A stretch of 43,612 nt of DNA from Terriglobia bacterium (GCA_020073245.1 JAIQFQ010000031.1:1-43612), one strand, 5' to 3'. Positions 15,601 through 24,763 are shown, numbered from the stretch's first letter. Program-made: numbers and translations. Notes: a model not told the origin generated them from the letters alone.

Positions 15601-17325
15601 TCAGGGGGCGGGGTTGGGTACCAGGATCACGTAGCTGCGGCCGCCCGGCGCCGGCAGGTCGATGCGCCGCTGCACGGTGAGCCCCAGGCGTTCTTGCAGC
15701 AGGGTGAGGCCTGCCTCCTTCGACTTGGCGCGCGTCGCCTCTGCGACAAGGCGGAGATCAGGCGAGACGGAAAGGCGTTGGCGGAGCTCCCCGACACCGG
15801 CGATCCTGGGCGGCGTCAGACCGGCTTCGAAGTCCATGGCGGCGATGATGGTCTCGTCCGGCTGCCAAAGTGCCAGAGGGTGGTCGCCGGCGACACTCTT
15901 CGCCGCCCTCACCACCGGACCGAGGTCCTGGGCCCGGTCGATCAGCGGGAAGACCAGCGGCGCCCAGCACGACCACACCACAACCCAGCAGGCGACCGCA
16001 CGAGTGAGGACCGACTCCAAGCTGCCGCCGCGGGCCGCGAGCCAAGACCTCGCTGCCAGATAAGTGGCGGCAGCCCACCCAGCGATCAGCACGGTTACCG
16101 GCGCCGCGGGTGCGGGCGCTTTCAGGTGGAGCACTGCGAGGAGGAGTGCGGGCGGCAGGAGACCCGCCGCGGCACCAAGGAGGACGGATGTGGCCTTCGC
16201 CATCGCTCGGTCGAGGCGTCCGGGCGCGGAGAGCGCGCCCTCCGCCCACAGCCCGCCCAGCAGCGCGAAACCCGGCATCACGAGGGCCGCGTAGATGTCG
16301 CGAGCGGTCGCCGCAGCCGAGAGGACGACCAGGCCGGGTACGATCGCGGCCGCAGCGAAACGCCACGCCGATCTCCGGGCACCGACCCTGCTCCCCCTCC
16401 ATGCTGCCGCCGCCGCGGAGACGATGAGAAAGCTCCAAGGAAGCAGCAGGATCGGCAACTGGAGGAGATAGGTGGCCGGCGATCCCGGGTGCGACCTGGC
16501 GTAGCCGACGCCGGGGACCTCGGTGAAGCGCCCGACAAGGTTGTTGAAGAAGAACGCATTCAGGAAGCTCGTCCCCTCGGGGCGCGCGGCCACTGCCGTC
16601 ACCCAGGGGAGGATCGCCGCGCCCTGAACGGACAGCGGCGCGAACAGCTCCCAGGCTACGAACTCGCTCCAGCGTCGCTCCCACGCGACGAAGGCGACCA
16701 AGGTCAGAGCCGGCACCATCCAGGCGACCACGTTCTTGGTCAGGAAACCAACCGCCAAGAACGCGTGCATGAACGTGTACCAGCCGAGCTTCGGCCACCC
16801 TCGCTCGGCCATCAGACCCCGGTAGCAGCCGAGCAGGGCACCGGCCACCGACATCATCAGGAGCGCATCGGTGGCGATCCAGATCTCGACGCGGTAGGCG
16901 AGATAGAAGGTACCCATGAGCAGGCCTGCGCCGAGGGCGGCCACCCGGCCGGCCGCTGCCCGGGCCAAGAGGCCAACCAGCAGAGCCGCGGCAACCGCGT
17001 AGATCAGGTTGGGCAGGCGGAGGGCCACCGGCCCCGAGCCGAGCAGCCGCGCCGAGCCGGCCGCCACCCAGTAGTAGAGCGGCGGCTTCTCGCAAAACGG
17101 CGAATCACCCAGGTGCGGCACCATGAGGTCGCCGCCGGGCCGCGCCATGCGCGTCGCGATCGCCGCCTCGCGCGGCTCATCCGGCTTCCACAGGCCCCTG
17201 CCGAGCAGCCCGAACCCGAGGTGCAGCGACACCACACCCGCAACGATCAGAGGCCAGCGAGCGAGGATTCGTTCGGCAGTGACCACGCGTCGGATTATCC
17301 CATGCGTCGTGCGCACCCACAGCAC
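15601..17325 (-). CDS. GT39-family (ArnT/PMT-like) membrane glycosyltransferase
   Basis: Polytopic protein of 574 residues. The first periplasmic loop carries the catalytic acidic pair in WKPDEPREA (Asp49-Glu50), followed by GDLMVPHLGDSPFCEKPPLYYW, a close match to the ArnT/GT39 lipid-linked glycosyltransferase pattern. About 11-12 hydrophobic helices follow. These enzymes transfer a sugar from a polyprenyl-phosphate carrier to lipid A or another acceptor at the periplasmic face. The annotated start is GTG at 17325; a GTG at 17286 just before the first helix is an equally reasonable start. Nearby WaaP-like kinase and glycosyltransferase genes suggest cell-envelope glycolipid work, but specificity is unknown. 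Confidence 0.88.
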   Translation of the reverse strand: MLWVRTTHGIIRRVVTAERILARWPLIVAGVVSLHLGFGLLGRGLWKPDEPREAAIATRMARPGGDLMVPHLGDSPFCEKPPLYYWVAAGSARLLGSGPVALRLPNLIYAVAAALLVGLLARAAAGRVAALGAGLLMGTFYLAYRVEIWIATDALLMMSVAGALLGCYRGLMAERGWPKLGWYTFMHAFLAVGFLTKNVVAWMVPALTLVAFVAWERRWSEFVAWELFAPLSVQGAAILPWVTAVAARPEGTSFLNAFFFNNLVGRFTEVPGVGYARSHPGSPATYLLQLPILLLPWSFLIVSAAAAAWRGSRVGARRSAWRFAAAAIVPGLVVLSAAATARDIYAALVMPGFALLGGLWAEGALSAPGRLDRAMAKATSVLLGAAAGLLPPALLLAVLHLKAPAPAAPVTVLIAGWAAATYLAARSWLAARGGSLESVLTRAVACWVVVWSCWAPLVFPLIDRAQDLGPVVRAAKSVAGDHPLALWQPDETIIAAMDFEAGLTPPRIAGVGELRQRLSVSPDLRLVAEATRAKSKEAGLTLLQERLGLTVQRRIDLPAPGGRSYVILVPNPAP

Positions 17326-17429
17326 CCGTTACCCGGCGCGTCGGCTTCGGCTACCGGCCGCAACTGCTGCGAGATCCCCTGCAGCGCCTGCCCGGGCCGA
17401 ATCTCGGGACGGGCCGGTTCTGGAGGCGG

Positions 17430-17459
17430 TTGACAGAACAAAGCCGGCCAAGGCAGAGT
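17430..17459 (+). promoter_or_regulatory. Candidate promoter of the ferritin-like gene
   Basis: A perfect TTGACA -35 hexamer (17430-17435) is followed after 18 nt by CAGAGT, a poor -10. It lies 66 nt before the start codon in a 199-bp divergent gap. The -35 match may be chance. Confidence 0.25.
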
Positions 17460-17524
17460 TGCGATGCGGCGGGGGGAGCCGTGCGCCGCGAGGCGTCTCC
17501 CCAACTCGGCCGTCTGGAGGAACG

Positions 17525-17998
17525 ATGGCCCTCGACATGGACTTCTCGAAGCTGCAGCCCCAGGACGTCCTCGATCTCGCGATCTTCGCCGAGGAAGAGG
17601 CGCACGAGCAGTACGAGCACTTCGCAACGCTCATGGAGAACCACGGCAACCACGAGGTGGCGCGCTTCTTCGAGAAGATGGCATTCCGCGAGAAGCTGCA
17701 CCGCGAGCAACTCACGGAGCGCCGGCTGGCGCTCTACGCCGACGCCCCGCCCAACCTGGCCAACCGCGCAGTCTGGGGCGTCGAGGCTCCGTACGAGGAG
17801 AAGCCGGGTGCAACCATGACGGTGGCGGCCGCGTTCACGCTCGCTCTGGCTGCAGAGGAGAAGGCGGAAGCGTACTACGCGGCGGCGCTGCTGCAGGTGA
17901 TTCCGCCCCAGGTCGCCCAGCTCTTCGAGAGTCTGCGCCAGTCCGAGATCGAGCACAAGCGAATGCTTCAGTTGGAGATGGCGAAGCGTCCCGCATAG
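17525..17998 (+). CDS. Rubrerythrin/ferritin-like diiron protein
   Basis: All-helical protein of 157 residues. Four helices carry the pattern expected of a diiron centre: FAEEEAHEQYEHF (Glu, then His27), AFREKLHREQL (Glu56, His59), LALAAEEKAEAYY (Glu111/112) and QSEIEHKRMLQ (Glu141, His144). No C-terminal rubredoxin CxxC pairs are present, so this is an erythrin-type single domain protein, probably protecting against peroxide or storing iron. The start has GGAGGAACG before ATG; upstream codons in the same frame are not conserved. It stands alone, divergent from the GT39 gene and convergent with the glycosyltransferase at 18029. Confidence 0.86.
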   Translation: MALDMDFSKLQPQDVLDLAIFAEEEAHEQYEHFATLMENHGNHEVARFFEKMAFREKLHREQLTERRLALYADAPPNLANRAVWGVEAPYEEKPGATMTVAAAFTLALAAEEKAEAYYAAALLQVIPPQVAQLFESLRQSEIEHKRMLQLEMAKRPA

Positions 17999-18028
17999 CC
18001 TGGGCACGCGGACTGCGGCACGCCCGCC

Positions 18029-18946
18029 TCAGCCGAATCGCAGGTAGCCGATATAGGACTCCGGGTCCGAGAACAGACGGGTCCGGACGATCTCGAACGC
18101 CCTCTCGTTCGCGGCGAACTTGCGCCCGATGTCGAGCGCCGGAACCGTCCGGTTCAACGCCCTCTTGATGCCGATCCGCACCCTCTCCGGGACGAAACGG
18201 GACAGGCGGGACGAGAGCCGGGCGCGGACCTCGAGGGCTGCCGTCGGCCCCCGACTGCCGGGAAAATCCTTCCGCTTCCAGGAGGCGGCACCGAGGTGGA
18301 AGAACGTGTCGCCGTAAATGCTCCCGAAGTGGCAGTGATCCTCCCCACGGTTCGTGCGTTCGAGAGGCAGCCATCCGACACCCTCGCGGAAAGCCAGGAA
18401 GCCGTAACCGACGCCGGAGTCGGGGTGGTGACGGAAACGCCGTCGGTACCGCCGGTAGTCGGGCGAGGCGCGCTCGCCATCGCTCAGAAGGAAGCGCGGG
18501 CGGTACTCTCGGAGGAAGTCCGGTGAGATCAGCATGCCCGCCGTGAATGGCTTGCGGTCCAGCCGGCTGTCGCGCACGGCCGCCGCGAACGGGCAGTGGC
18601 GCCCAAGACGGTGCGCCAGGTCCTCGAACCAACCCGCCCGGACGGGAAACGAATCCACGTGGAGGGTGGCCACGTGGGTCGCGCCGTCCTCGAGCGCGAC
18701 CGAGATCAACTGCTCCAGATAGTGCGCGTGCTCCTCGCTCTTCCTCTGCAGGGTGGGCGGGAGGTCCAGGAGCATCACAGCCGGATCCCGAGCGAGTCGC
18801 TCGCGGAATTTCGAGGCCAGGCGACTGACGCAGCCGTAGATCGTGTAGGGAGCCGCGGTGTGCCTGCGGATGTACTCGAGGTGCAGGTCGAGGAGCCGCT
18901 CGCTGCCGTCCCGCACCAGGTAGACGACGACAATCCCGAGCTTCAT
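18029..18946 (-). CDS. Putative GT-A type glycosyltransferase
   Basis: Protein of 305 residues beginning MKLGIVVVYLVRDGSERLLDLHLEYIRRHT, like the N-terminal Rossmann-type strand of family-2-like transferases, with a central THVATLHVDSFPV (about 90-105) that fits a nucleotide-sugar/metal-binding D-x-S/D motif. No membrane helix is obvious, so cytoplasmic. Late segments GYGFLAFREGVGW and NRGEDHCHFGSIYGDTFFHLG are conserved-looking (acceptor side). Its start overlaps the stop of the SAF-domain dehydrogenase gene by 4 nt (ATGA), so the two are translationally coupled. Sugar and acceptor are unknown. Confidence 0.7.
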   Translation of the reverse strand: MKLGIVVVYLVRDGSERLLDLHLEYIRRHTAAPYTIYGCVSRLASKFRERLARDPAVMLLDLPPTLQRKSEEHAHYLEQLISVALEDGATHVATLHVDSFPVRAGWFEDLAHRLGRHCPFAAAVRDSRLDRKPFTAGMLISPDFLREYRPRFLLSDGERASPDYRRYRRRFRHHPDSGVGYGFLAFREGVGWLPLERTNRGEDHCHFGSIYGDTFFHLGAASWKRKDFPGSRGPTAALEVRARLSSRLSRFVPERVRIGIKRALNRTVPALDIGRKFAANERAFEIVRTRLFSDPESYIGYLRFG

Positions 18947-20241
18947 GCTCGGCCGGCCCGGCTCGAGGCCTGGAGGGATCGCTCGAAGAGGTCGAACTCG
19001 AAGCACGCGGGATCGAGGGCGACGCCGTCCAGCAGGATCGGCTCGTTCTTGCGCACGCCCCGCGTGAGAGCGACACCCTCCGCAAGGCAGATCGGCAGGC
19101 CCGGGTGCGAGCCCCCGGCCCCACAGCCGTCGATCATCCCGTAACAGGTGTAGCCGCCGATCCCGTCCAAGACCTCGCCCGGCTGCAGGTCACGCTTGGC
19201 GTAAGCAAAAACGTTGGCCCGAAAGCCAGCCGCCGGCTCCAGCAGCGAACGGCCGTCCAGCACCGCCTCGGCGACGCACTCCATCGCCTCGACGTGGCAC
19301 AGGTGGTACGGGCGGTAGAAGAGGTAGAGGGGCCCCTTCCCCATCTTGTAGTACGCCATCATGTCCCGCTGGTACGAATGTTCGCAGCGCCCGACCGCGA
19401 AGACGCCGCCGTCCGGTTGGGCACCCAGAATGTAGTCCACAAATGGCCCGGAGCGGCGCCAGATCTCCTCGACATCCAGGAGATCGAACACTTCGCGAAC
19501 GTGCGCCGCGCGGGGCCCGTGCATCCCCGGAACCGGGGTGGCCAGCCCGAAGGCGTTCGCCAGCAAGGCCATCTCGATGCAGAGCTTGGTGCCGTCGGTG
19601 TACGCGGTGCACATCTTGTATCCGAGGTTCCGCTTGTCGGCCTCGGGGACGATGCTCGTGGGGTTCGCGGTGCGGTCTAAGAACCCCTTTATGTTCCCGG
19701 CCATCACCAGGTCGAACCCCCACAGGGTCAGGCCGTCGATGAGGTGCTTCAGGACGCCGTGCTGATCGCCGTCGCAACTGGTATACACGACGCCGTTGCG
19801 GTGGGCCAACTCTGCCAGATAGGGACCGAAGATCAGGTCGATCTCGGAGTTCATGAGCACCAGGTGCTTCCGGCTCTCGAGGGCGCCGATCGCGAAGCGC
19901 GCGGCGGGGCCGATGCAGTTCGACGACTCGATGAAAACGTCGGCGCCTTCGCACTCCGCGAGGACCATTCCGTCCTCGCACACGGCCACAGTGCCGTGGT
20001 TGGCCGCCTCACGGGCCTCGCGAGCCGTCCGGACGACGACGGACTCGCACCCCATCATCGCCGCGCACGCCTTCGCCTTCTCGATCTCGATGTCCGCGAT
20101 CCCGACGCACCTGATGGCCGGGGTCCTGCAGCACTGGTAGAACAGGCCCCGCCCCATGGCGCCCGCCCCGACGATCACGACTCGGATCTCGTGGTCGAGC
20201 GCCCGGAGGCGACGGAGGATCCCGCTCATGGTGGCCTGCAC
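18943..20241 (-). CDS. Homoserine-dehydrogenase-like NAD(P) oxidoreductase with C-terminal SAF domain
   Basis: Protein of 432 residues, the architecture described for 'predicted homoserine dehydrogenase with SAF domain' proteins. The N-terminal Rossmann fold starts VRVVIVGAGAMGRGLFYQCC-like (VVIVGAGAMGRGL, about 21-34); a middle catalytic part has KHLVLMNSEID and TSCDGDQHGVLKHL; the C-terminal SAF domain (about 345-425) contains KRDLQPGEVLDGIGGYTCYG and GVALTRGVRKNEPILLDG. True homoserine dehydrogenases lack SAF; relatives here act on sugar-like or hydroxy-acid substrates. Coupling by ATGA overlap to a glycosyltransferase suggests it makes or modifies a precursor for a glycan. The activity is not demonstrated. 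Confidence 0.78.
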   Translation of the reverse strand: MQATMSGILRRLRALDHEIRVVIVGAGAMGRGLFYQCCRTPAIRCVGIADIEIEKAKACAAMMGCESVVVRTAREAREAANHGTVAVCEDGMVLAECEGADVFIESSNCIGPAARFAIGALESRKHLVLMNSEIDLIFGPYLAELAHRNGVVYTSCDGDQHGVLKHLIDGLTLWGFDLVMAGNIKGFLDRTANPTSIVPEADKRNLGYKMCTAYTDGTKLCIEMALLANAFGLATPVPGMHGPRAAHVREVFDLLDVEEIWRRSGPFVDYILGAQPDGGVFAVGRCEHSYQRDMMAYYKMGKGPLYLFYRPYHLCHVEAMECVAEAVLDGRSLLEPAAGFRANVFAYAKRDLQPGEVLDGIGGYTCYGMIDGCGAGGSHPGLPICLAEGVALTRGVRKNEPILLDGVALDPACFEFDLFERSLQASSRAGRA

Positions 20242-20256
20242 TACCCGGACTCGAGG

Positions 20257-22335
20257 TCAGGTCTTCCGCGCCGCAGGATTCTCCGCGGGCTCGGCACCCT
20301 TCGTCTTGGTGGTCATGAGGGTGGTCAGGAACGCCGAGAGCAGGCCGCCGAGGTTCTCGCTACCCTGCACGAGGAAGTCGGGGGTGACCTTCACGTTGCC
20401 GGCCGCCACCTGCTTGGCGATCTCGATCGCCGTGACGCCCTGCGCGCCCACCGCCTTGTTCTGCAGCTCGTACGCCTTCGCGGTGGACTCCCCAATGGCC
20501 AGGATTCGCGCGCCTTCGGCATCGCCCTTGGCCCGGATCCCCTTGGCCTCACCCTCGGCACGCAGTCGGACCGACTCCCCTTCGCCTTCCGCGAAGCGGA
20601 TCGCCTTCTGCTTGTTCTGCTCCGCGATCTTGACACCGATTTCGGCTTCGACGAGGTTCTTCTGTTGGTCGGCCTCCGCGCGGGTCTTCTCGGTCGCGAT
20701 GCGCGTCCCCTCGGCCTTCTGCTGCTCCTGGTACATCGCGAGCTGCTGTTGGGCGATGATCTTCTTCGTCTGCGTGTCCATCAGCTCCTGTGGGAGCGTG
20801 ATCTGGCAGATCAGCACGGAAACGCACTCGACGTGGTAGCGCTCCAGCTCGACCCGGGCGCGCTCCTCGGCCTTCTTCTGCTCCTCCTGGCGATCCTGCA
20901 GGAAGTTCATGGCCGATGTGGACGATGCCTGGTTCCGGAAGGAGGAGTCGATCATCGGGTGGATGACGTGCATGATCAGGTTGTCGATCGAGCCGATCTT
21001 GGCGACCATGTACGGCGCCTGGTCCGGGCGCACCCGCACGATGACCTTGACCGAGACGGAGATCTCGAAACCGTCGCGGGAGACCACCCGCAGGGGGTCG
21101 AAGCGGGTCTCCTTGGAGTCGTCCCAGTCCACCGAGATGTTGGTGGTGTCGACGATGTAGATGATGTAGGCGCGGCGGTTGAGGTAGTAGATACCGGGTC
21201 CCGCCACCTCCTGCTGGATGCCGCGGAACCCCTTCGGCACGACGTAGCGCTCGATCCCGAGGGAGAAACGCTCGTCCGGCTTGCGCTGCGCGTCGTTGTC
21301 GACTGTCGTGCCCTCGCGCGCCGCCATCGCGTCGACGAGCTCCTTGATCTGCTTCGGCTCCTCCCCAACGTTCGAGACCACGACCGCGACCTGGCCGCGC
21401 TCCACGACGGCGACGTCGTCCAGCTCCACCTGGAACATCTGCTGGTTGACGTAGTAGGTGCCGGGCTTGAGCACGTCGAACTGCGGCCCGCGCTCACCAC
21501 CCGCCGCGAGAAACGCCGACGCGTTCTGGAAGTCGCTGTGACCCCCGACTGATTTGGCGACGTACTCGTCCTCAGGCAACGGCTCGCCATCGAGCGCGGT
21601 CACGAGGCCGATCTTGTTGGGCGGGATCACGGTTGCGTCCCGCACCTCGACGCGGAAGAGGTCGGCATTGACTCGGTAGGTTCCCGGCAGGAGGATCTCG
21701 ATCTGCGGGCCTTTCTGGCCGCCCTTGGCCAGAAACGCCTCGCCGTCCTCGTAGGCGCTGTGGCCCTCAACCTTCTGCGCGAGCAGCCGGCCCGGGGGGA
21801 TTGGCTTGCCGTCCATGGAGTTCACGAGGCCGATCCGTCCCTTGTCGATGATCGTGGCCGGCGCCTTGCGGACCCGGAAGAGCACAGGGTTGATGCGATA
21901 GTTGCCTGGCGGCAGGATGCTGATCTGCGGGCCTTTCTCGCCGCGGTTCCTCAGGAAGGCTTCCCCATCCTGGAAGAGGTTGTGGCCCGGTACAACACGC
22001 GCGAAGATCCGCCCCGCCGGAACGGGGTCGCCATCGATCGACTCGACGATCCCGACCTCGGTCTCCGCGATTACCGTGAACGGGACCTTCTTCGCCTTGT
22101 ACAGGAACGGGATCAGCAGGTGCAGGCCGGGCGCGAGCGTGCGGGCCTGGATCCCTATCTCGTCGCGCTGGGCCACCACGCGTCCCTGCGGGAGGTCTCT
22201 CCCGAGGTACTTGCGCTCGAGCACGGCGAGCTCGGCGCCGCCCACGACTACGAACGACTTGAAGAAGACGATCAGCAGGAAGAATGCCGCAGAACCAACG
22301 AGAATCGGAACCCAGGGGAAAGCCGCCGCAACCAT
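20257..22335 (-). CDS. Membrane-anchored SPFH protein with vault-like repeats and coiled coil
   Basis: Protein of 692 residues. One N-terminal membrane helix (about 7-30, WVPILVGSAAFFLLIVFF), then three clear repeats of 74 residues (82-155, 156-229, 230-303) plus an eroded fourth (304-395), an SPFH/band-7 domain (about 396-510), and a long Ala/Glu/Lys-rich coiled coil (about 480-620, AEGEGESVRLRAEGEAKG) before a short tail. Each repeat contains IGxVxSxDGxPxPxGR, GxKGPQIxIL and PGxYRxNxxLFRV. Standard flotillins have no such repeats; repeats + SPFH-like shoulder + long helix is the order seen in eukaryotic major vault protein. Likely a membrane scaffold. Lies 15 nt before the SAF dehydrogenase gene. 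Confidence 0.88.
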   Translation of the reverse strand: MVAAAFPWVPILVGSAAFFLLIVFFKSFVVVGGAELAVLERKYLGRDLPQGRVVAQRDEIGIQARTLAPGLHLLIPFLYKAKKVPFTVIAETEVGIVESIDGDPVPAGRIFARVVPGHNLFQDGEAFLRNRGEKGPQISILPPGNYRINPVLFRVRKAPATIIDKGRIGLVNSMDGKPIPPGRLLAQKVEGHSAYEDGEAFLAKGGQKGPQIEILLPGTYRVNADLFRVEVRDATVIPPNKIGLVTALDGEPLPEDEYVAKSVGGHSDFQNASAFLAAGGERGPQFDVLKPGTYYVNQQMFQVELDDVAVVERGQVAVVVSNVGEEPKQIKELVDAMAAREGTTVDNDAQRKPDERFSLGIERYVVPKGFRGIQQEVAGPGIYYLNRRAYIIYIVDTTNISVDWDDSKETRFDPLRVVSRDGFEISVSVKVIVRVRPDQAPYMVAKIGSIDNLIMHVIHPMIDSSFRNQASSTSAMNFLQDRQEEQKKAEERARVELERYHVECVSVLICQITLPQELMDTQTKKIIAQQQLAMYQEQQKAEGTRIATEKTRAEADQQKNLVEAEIGVKIAEQNKQKAIRFAEGEGESVRLRAEGEAKGIRAKGDAEGARILAIGESTAKAYELQNKAVGAQGVTAIEIAKQVAAGNVKVTPDFLVQGSENLGGLLSAFLTTLMTTKTKGAEPAENPAARKT
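21427..22092 (-). repeat. Three tandem 74-codon repeats inside the SPFH protein gene
   Basis: Codons 82-303 of the SPFH protein consist of three units of exactly 74 residues. Shared positions include a GRI/NKI-G-V/L segment, a DG[DKE]P[VIL]P motif, GH followed by a DGEAFL-like motif, G[EQ][KR]GPQ, a PG[NT]Y[RY] turn and a final FRV/FQV. DNA identity between units is much lower than protein identity, so the duplication is old. Confidence 0.8.
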
Positions 22336-22438
22336 GTGATGTCCCTCCGTCTCTCGGATAGCTCCGCTCAGCGCTTCAAACCGGGGATCTCCCGGCGACG
22401 GGAAACCATGCGCTCACACCGTCACCCTGCGGCAGGCG

Positions 22439-24763
22439 TCACCGCACGAGGTCCAGCAGCCCCTTGACCACGGCATCGGTCGACCCGATCGCGGTGTTGA
22501 GCACCACGACCTTGGCCGCGGCGAGCAGCCGCTCGTGCTGGGCCCGCAACAGGTCCGCCCTCGAGGCGTCGAGCCCCGCGAGGTGCGGGTTCATGAACGG
22601 AAACGCCTTGCCGGTGCCCCCGGGGAGCTGCCCCGAGGCCAGAATCCTGGCGGCCTCTCGGGCATCGACTTGCTGCACCATCGGCAGCACCGGATCCTTG
22701 CCCAGCAGCACGGCCAGTCGCGGCGCCGTGCGCCGGACGTGGCGCGCCGCACCGCCGAGCCAGTAGGGGTCGAGCATCACGCGCCCGTTCTTGGAGGCCT
22801 CGATGCAGGCCGCCGCGCCACGGTCCAGGGGGCACTCGTCGTTCGGGTGGTTCACCGTGCACGCGTCGCGCGACACCACCATGTTCTCGAGCTTGGAGCG
22901 CTCGAGCAGCTTCTCGATCTCCCGGAACTTGCCGACCCACTTCGCCTTGAGGTAGAGCTTACGCTCGATGAGGTCGGCCACCGGCTCGGAGGCGCCGAGA
23001 CGTACAAGTACGGTGTCGTTGCTGACCAGCCGGACGCCTTCTTCGCGCATCGCGGCGGCCAGTAGCCCCGTGCGGCCGGAGCCAGGCCCGCCCCAGATCA
23101 TGACCCCCTTGCCGCCGACGTCGAGCGTGGCGCAGTGCGCGAGCAGTGCGCCGGAGGTGCGAGCGGCGGTCTCGGCCGCGAGCTGGAGCGCCAGGGAACG
23201 AACCTGTCCGTAGAACGCCGTGTTGAAGGCGAACGCGGTCGAGGTCTCCAGGCTGACGAGGCCCGACGGCTCGCGCCCCGGCATGTCCTTGACGGCGTAG
23301 ATCACGGCGTGCGGCTCGAGATCTCCCTCGAGCGGGGCGGGGTAGAAGTTCTCCTGGTAGAAGTCGGCGACGTGCGGGGAGTTGGTGCGCAGCTGCACCA
23401 CGATCCCGGCGATCGCCGCGTTCCACTCGAAGTAGGCGTCGGGTGCGAGGTGGGAGGATGCCTCCTCCAGCAGCGCGTTGCGCGCATCGAGCCCGCCGAC
23501 CGGCCTGCTCTCCGCGTAGGTCGCCACCTTGGTGACCACGTTGTTGAGCGCACGCGGGCGCAAACGCCGTGGCTCTTCCAGTCGTGCGAGCGCCTCGCGG
23601 ATGCGCCGGCACCCCTCCTCGATACGCTCCATCGAGGTCGCGAACGAGATCCGAACGTGCGCGTCGGTGCCGAACGCCTCGCCGGGCACGACGGCGACGT
23701 GCGCTTCCTTGAGCAGGTAGTACGAGAGGCCGTAGGTGTTGCGGATCGGCGCGCCGCCGAACTCGCGGTCGAGGTACCGGGTGACGTTCGGCATCACGTA
23801 GAACGCGCCGGATGGGGACGCGCAGGAGACCTCGGGCAGGGAGCGCAGCCGGTAAACGATCGCGCTGCGGCGCCGCTCGAACTCCTGCCGCATGCGCTCC
23901 ACGTCCATGGCGCACTCCTTGAGCGCCACCACGCCAGCCTTCTGCACGAACGACGTCGCGTTGGACGTGTTGTGGGACTGGATCTTCGAGCAGGCAGCGA
24001 TGATCTCGCGCGGCCCGGCCGCGTAACCGAGGCGCCAACCCGTCATTGCGAACGCCTTCGAGAAGCCGTTGATCACGACGGACAGCTTCTTGATCTTCTC
24101 GTTGAGGGAGGCGATCGACACGAACCGCTGCCCGTCGTAGATGAGCTTCTCGTAGATCTCGTCCGCGATCACCCAGATCTGCTCGCGAACGCAAACCTCG
24201 GCGATCTCCTCGAGTTGCTCGCGGGAGTACGTCGCGCCCGTCGGGTTGCACGGGTAGTTGAGGATGACGGCCTTGGTGTTGGGGGTGATCGCCGCGGCGA
24301 GGTCGCGCGCCTGGAGACGGAAGCCGTCCTCCTCACGGGTGGGGACGACGACCGGGTTGGCCTTCGCCAGCTTGACCTGGTCGGGGTACGAGACCCAGTA
24401 CGGCGCCGGGATCAGGATGTCGTCGCCCTCGTCGTACAGCGCCATCGCGACGTTGAACAGCGAGTTCTTCGCGCCGGCCGAGACGATGACCTCGTCGGGC
24501 GAGAACCTCAGCCCATTGTCGCGCTCGAGCTTCTCGCAGATCGCCTTCTTGAGCTCCGGGATGCCGTCGTTCGCGGTGTACTTGGTAAAGTTGGCGTCGA
24601 TGGCGGCCTTGCCGGCACGCTTCACGGCCTCCGGGGTCGGAAAATCAGGCTCTCCGACGGAGAAATCGACAACGTCGATCCCCTGGGAGTGCATTTGGGT
24701 CGCGCGGGCGTTGATGCGAAGGGTCGGCGAGAGCGCGATGCGGTTGGCGCGGTCGGAGAGCAT
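22439..24763 (-). CDS. Class I aminotransferase fused to an HprK/PEPCK-like P-loop domain
   Basis: Single frame of 774 residues with no internal stop. Residues 1-395 are an aspartate-aminotransferase-type fold-I enzyme: VGEPDFPTPEAV, NYPCNPTGATYS (167-180), the PLP-lysine motif NGFSKAFAMTGWRLGY with Lys236, and RISFATSMERIEEG. Length and motifs of this part are complete. Residues about 430-774 are a second domain: WNAAIAG, AHCATLDVGGKGVMIWGGPGSGRTG (P-loop 559-565) and RLVSNDTVLVRLG, the pattern of HPr kinase/phosphatase and PEP carboxykinase-like proteins. The Walker A lysine is replaced by Arg564, so ATP hydrolysis is doubtful. It lies between two SPFH genes on the same strand. Function of the fused domain is unknown. 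Confidence 0.85.
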   Translation of the reverse strand: MLSDRANRIALSPTLRINARATQMHSQGIDVVDFSVGEPDFPTPEAVKRAGKAAIDANFTKYTANDGIPELKKAICEKLERDNGLRFSPDEVIVSAGAKNSLFNVAMALYDEGDDILIPAPYWVSYPDQVKLAKANPVVVPTREEDGFRLQARDLAAAITPNTKAVILNYPCNPTGATYSREQLEEIAEVCVREQIWVIADEIYEKLIYDGQRFVSIASLNEKIKKLSVVINGFSKAFAMTGWRLGYAAGPREIIAACSKIQSHNTSNATSFVQKAGVVALKECAMDVERMRQEFERRRSAIVYRLRSLPEVSCASPSGAFYVMPNVTRYLDREFGGAPIRNTYGLSYYLLKEAHVAVVPGEAFGTDAHVRISFATSMERIEEGCRRIREALARLEEPRRLRPRALNNVVTKVATYAESRPVGGLDARNALLEEASSHLAPDAYFEWNAAIAGIVVQLRTNSPHVADFYQENFYPAPLEGDLEPHAVIYAVKDMPGREPSGLVSLETSTAFAFNTAFYGQVRSLALQLAAETAARTSGALLAHCATLDVGGKGVMIWGGPGSGRTGLLAAAMREEGVRLVSNDTVLVRLGASEPVADLIERKLYLKAKWVGKFREIEKLLERSKLENMVVSRDACTVNHPNDECPLDRGAAACIEASKNGRVMLDPYWLGGAARHVRRTAPRLAVLLGKDPVLPMVQQVDAREAARILASGQLPGGTGKAFPFMNPHLAGLDASRADLLRAQHERLLAAAKVVVLNTAIGSTDAVVKGLLDLVR

